Source of the DNA: Thermoanaerobacterales bacterium
Lineage (GTDB): Bacteria; Bacillota; Thermosediminibacteria; Thermosediminibacterales; Tepidanaerobacteraceae
Reading direction: 5' to 3'
NCBI GenBank assembly: GCA_012839145.1
Contig: DUNY01000484.1
Location: 1-8,428, forward strand
DNA length: 8,428 nt
This document shows positions 6,709 to 8,428 of this stretch, piece by piece. The notes beneath the pieces are model-generated. The model did not search any database, was not told the DNA's origin, and was given only the letters and a program-made list of their open reading frames with translations. The position numbers were made by a program, and so were the translations under genes. Numbering within the stretch: position 1 is the first letter of the stretch; each line of letters opens with the position of its first letter.

Positions 6709-6873
6709 ATAATAAACAAGGCAGTTTATTGCGATACATATAGTAAAACCGCTTCCAATAAGGGCAGGTACATGACGCGATAATTGACAGCCATTTTTTA
6801 ATAATATATAATTTTTGTAACAACATTTTTTGGCTGAAAAGATGCAATAATCCAAACTGCCTTGTGCTATTAT
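6709..6873. repeat. Nested inverted-repeat block downstream of pnp
   Basis: The left arm ATAATA-AA-CAAGGCAGTTT (6709-6727), followed by ATTGC (6728-6732), is mirrored on the right by GCAAT (6844-6848), AAACTGCCTTG (6854-6864) and TATTAT (6868-6873). A shorter inner pair, CAGCCA (6788-6793) and TGGCTG (6831-6836), encloses an AT-rich loop. The 165-bp block therefore has nested symmetry like a miniature inverted-repeat element, and could fold into a long imperfect stem if transcribed. It has no evident similarity to the other repeat blocks here. It could also serve as a 3' processing or end structure for the cluster transcript, but there is no T-run typical of an intrinsic terminator. Confidence 0.55.
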
Positions 6874-7131
6874 TCACAGCCAATGTGTGAGTATTCTTTT
6901 TTATCTACGATATGTATTTATGAGCATAATGTATTCGTGAACATACAAAGACAGAGCCCGCAAGAGGGTATATAAATAACCTAAACCTGAATGTCTCACT
7001 CTTCATGTTGGGGCATCGCGCTGCGACCGGCCAAAATTTGTAAAAAAATCTATCACATGTCGGCTCTAGTGCATAAATTGATCAGATAAAATTTGTATTT
7101 GTAATTGGCAATAAGGAGAGGAAGTACAATT
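6874..7131. other. Non-coding leader region before the surface-protein gene
   Basis: No gene is supported here. An imperfect tandem repeat, GTATTTATGAGCATA (6914-6928) and GTATTCGTGAACATA (6931-6945), matches at 12 of 15 positions with a 17-bp period. The stretch from about 6951 to 7070 is locally richer in G+C and may be part of an untranslated leader, but I could not match it to a known riboswitch class. AAGGAGAGG at 7113-7121 is the ribosome-binding site for the gene at 7132. The promoter of that gene presumably lies here, but no hexamer pair is convincing. Confidence 0.45.
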
Positions 7132-8428
7132 ATGCATGCAGCTTTAAATAAAAACCTCCATTCCGCCCCTATCGCTAGCGGCACAAATAAATCTTCCGGG
7201 TTTATGATGATTGTCTTGGGTGTACTGTTGCTTGCAGGTTTGCTAGGTCTACTAACTCCCTTGGTCGCCTTAGCTCAACCGGAGGACTTTGCACTTGAAA
7301 TTACAGGTGATGGGGTAGCAAATACTGTTGCGTTGACCATGGCTGAGCTTGAAAAAATGGAACAATATCAGCATGTGTACAGTACGGTTAACACTTATCC
7401 TACTAAGAAGTGGTACACTGCAAAAGGGGTCAGGCTGAGGGAATTACTTGCTTTAGCGGGGTTCAAAAAAGAAGAGGCTCAACTGATTAGATTTGTTTCA
7501 AGGGATGGCTATGAGGTCACCCTGACGGTTAAAGAATTGTTAAAAGACAAGCGTTATTATTTTCCAGGCTTAAAAGAAAATCATCCTCACGATGGGAGCA
7601 TTCCGGGTTCTGCGGAGGGCAAACTTGAGGTAGAGCCTATCATTGCTATGTACAGTGTTGAAGGCAGCAATGATCCTGAACATATGAATGACAAGGATTC
7701 GCTGCATTTAATCTTTGGGCAGCGGGCTGTTACCGAGCAGACATGTAATTTATTTTTAAAACATATTAGTAAAATAGAAGTGCTGACCACTGCCCCGGAA
7801 AAATGGGATAACCCCAGGACGAACATACCGGATGGAACTGTTGTGCCCGAGGGAACCATGCTTGAGTTGTTCAATAAACTGGGAGATGCAGATAAGATTT
7901 ACTACACCACAGATGGCAGTACACCTACGGTGAACAGTCCTATGTTTAATTGGATTGCCAAACGCTGGCATCCGTTAAGACCGGAAGATTTAGATATTGT
8001 GAACAGCCCCTTTGAGATTAAAAAAGATACAGTCATTAAGGCTATTACCATTGGCCCTGGCAAGGAGGACAGCGATGTTGTAACCTTTACTTTCACTGTC
8101 GATAACTCCGATAAAACTGCTGACCCGACCAAGATTCTAGGCGGCCCGCCTACTGGTATTACCCTTGACCGAGATAAAATTAACCTGAAGGTGGGGAGTG
8201 CTTTTCGTTTGGAGGCCACTATTACTCCATATAACGCCACGGATAAGCGAGTAACCTGGAGTTCCAGCGATACGAGAGTGGCAACGGTGGATAATAATGG
8301 CTTGGTTACGATTGTTGGCCCGGGTGCGGCCGTCATAACCGCAACAACAGTGGATGGCAACCATACGGCAGCTTGTGTGGTCAACGGCCCTAGTGAGGAC
8401 GAGGTTCAGACCATTGTCTCCGCAGATA
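7132..8428 (+). CDS. Secreted multidomain surface protein (molybdopterin-oxidoreductase-like + chitobiase-C-like + Big2), 3' end missing
   Basis: The frame is open for 432 codons from the ATG to the window edge, so the C-terminus is missing. Residues 1-48 look like a signal peptide: a 23-residue N-region with Lys7 and Lys20, a hydrophobic core (24-41), and cleavage probable after ALA at 46-48. Residues about 52-220 resemble the sulfite-oxidase/oxidoreductase molybdopterin-binding fold: a TMAELEKM helix, GVRLRELLALAG, RFVSRDGYEVTLT, and a final KISKIEVL-like strand (HISKIEVL). The molybdenum-ligand cysteine of true enzymes is absent. About 228-325 resembles the chitobiase/hexosaminidase C-terminal (FN3-associated) domain, with YYTTDGSTP at 257-265 and DTVIKAITIG. 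About 342-418 is a Big2 Ig-like domain (VTWSSSDTRVATVDNNGLVT). Such domain mixes are typical of extracellular adhesion or envelope proteins; further repeats or an anchor probably follow. It is not obviously linked to nucleoside metabolism. Confidence 0.85.
   Translation, partial: MHAALNKNLHSAPIASGTNKSSGFMMIVLGVLLLAGLLGLLTPLVALAQPEDFALEITGDGVANTVALTMAELEKMEQYQHVYSTVNTYPTKKWYTAKGVRLRELLALAGFKKEEAQLIRFVSRDGYEVTLTVKELLKDKRYYFPGLKENHPHDGSIPGSAEGKLEVEPIIAMYSVEGSNDPEHMNDKDSLHLIFGQRAVTEQTCNLFLKHISKIEVLTTAPEKWDNPRTNIPDGTVVPEGTMLELFNKLGDADKIYYTTDGSTPTVNSPMFNWIAKRWHPLRPEDLDIVNSPFEIKKDTVIKAITIGPGKEDSDVVTFTFTVDNSDKTADPTKILGGPPTGITLDRDKINLKVGSAFRLEATITPYNATDKRVTWSSSDTRVATVDNNGLVTIVGPGAAVITATTVDGNHTAACVVNGPSEDEVQTIVSAD

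Noticed and set aside
6638..6883. 81-codon open frame on the - strand after pnp
   Set aside because: It covers the nested inverted-repeat block and the end of pnp, has no clear ribosome-binding site, and its product is unrecognisable.
6946..7070. Possible riboswitch in the leader of the surface-protein gene
   Set aside because: I compared it by eye with c-di-GMP, purine, cobalamin and molybdenum-cofactor type cores and found no matching conserved blocks. A covariance-model search would decide.
7078..7105. Candidate promoter TTGATC - 16 bp - TGTAAT
   Set aside because: Transcription from it would begin almost on the ribosome-binding site at 7113, leaving no leader, and the -35 match is only partial.
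7902..8384. 160-codon open frame on the - strand
   Set aside because: It lies opposite the signal-peptide, chitobiase-C-like and Big2 coding frame, which is recognisable by domain. The antisense frame has no recognisable motif.

Overview
The window looks like a chromosomal stretch from an AT-rich Gram-positive anaerobe, most likely a member of the Clostridia. The evidence is indirect. Shine-Dalgarno sites are strong (AAGGAGG, AAAAGGAG, AGGAGG). The nucleoside enzymes are Bacillus/Clostridium-type, meaning a dimeric pyrimidine-nucleoside phosphorylase, a small cytidine deaminase and a trimeric-type purine nucleoside phosphorylase. The right edge carries a secreted protein with chitobiase-C-like and Big2 domains. 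Genus cannot be fixed from this sequence.

Layout, all genes on the + strand. 1-58 holds at most the tail of an upstream gene. 80-2028 holds a fucose/arabinose-isomerase-like protein of unknown substrate and, 29 bp later, a GntR/UTRA repressor. 2245-6669 is a nucleoside-catabolism cluster: cytidine deaminase (cdd), pyrimidine-nucleoside phosphorylase (pdp), phosphopentomutase (deoB) and purine nucleoside phosphorylase (pnp). 7132-8428 is the start of a secreted multidomain surface protein that runs off the window.

The four enzymes form one route. Cdd turns (deoxy)cytidine into (deoxy)uridine. Pdp and Pnp split pyrimidine and purine nucleosides with phosphate into base plus (deoxy)ribose-1-phosphate. 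DeoB converts that to the 5-phosphate for the pentose phosphate pathway or for deoxyribose-phosphate aldolase; no deoC is present here. The GntR protein is the obvious candidate local regulator, but no operator could be identified.

The unusual part is the non-coding DNA. Three of the four gaps between the GntR gene and the end of pnp are widened by foldable repeat-like elements. 2038-2196 is a 159-bp element with 17-bp terminal inverted repeats. 2688-2914 and 5547-5792 are two diverged copies of one GC-richer, hairpin-bearing element, in opposite orientation on either side of pdp-deoB. A fourth palindromic block, 6709-6873, follows pnp. These elements, rather than any new protein system, are the most interesting content. 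No CRISPR array, tRNA, rRNA, transposase or phage gene was seen.
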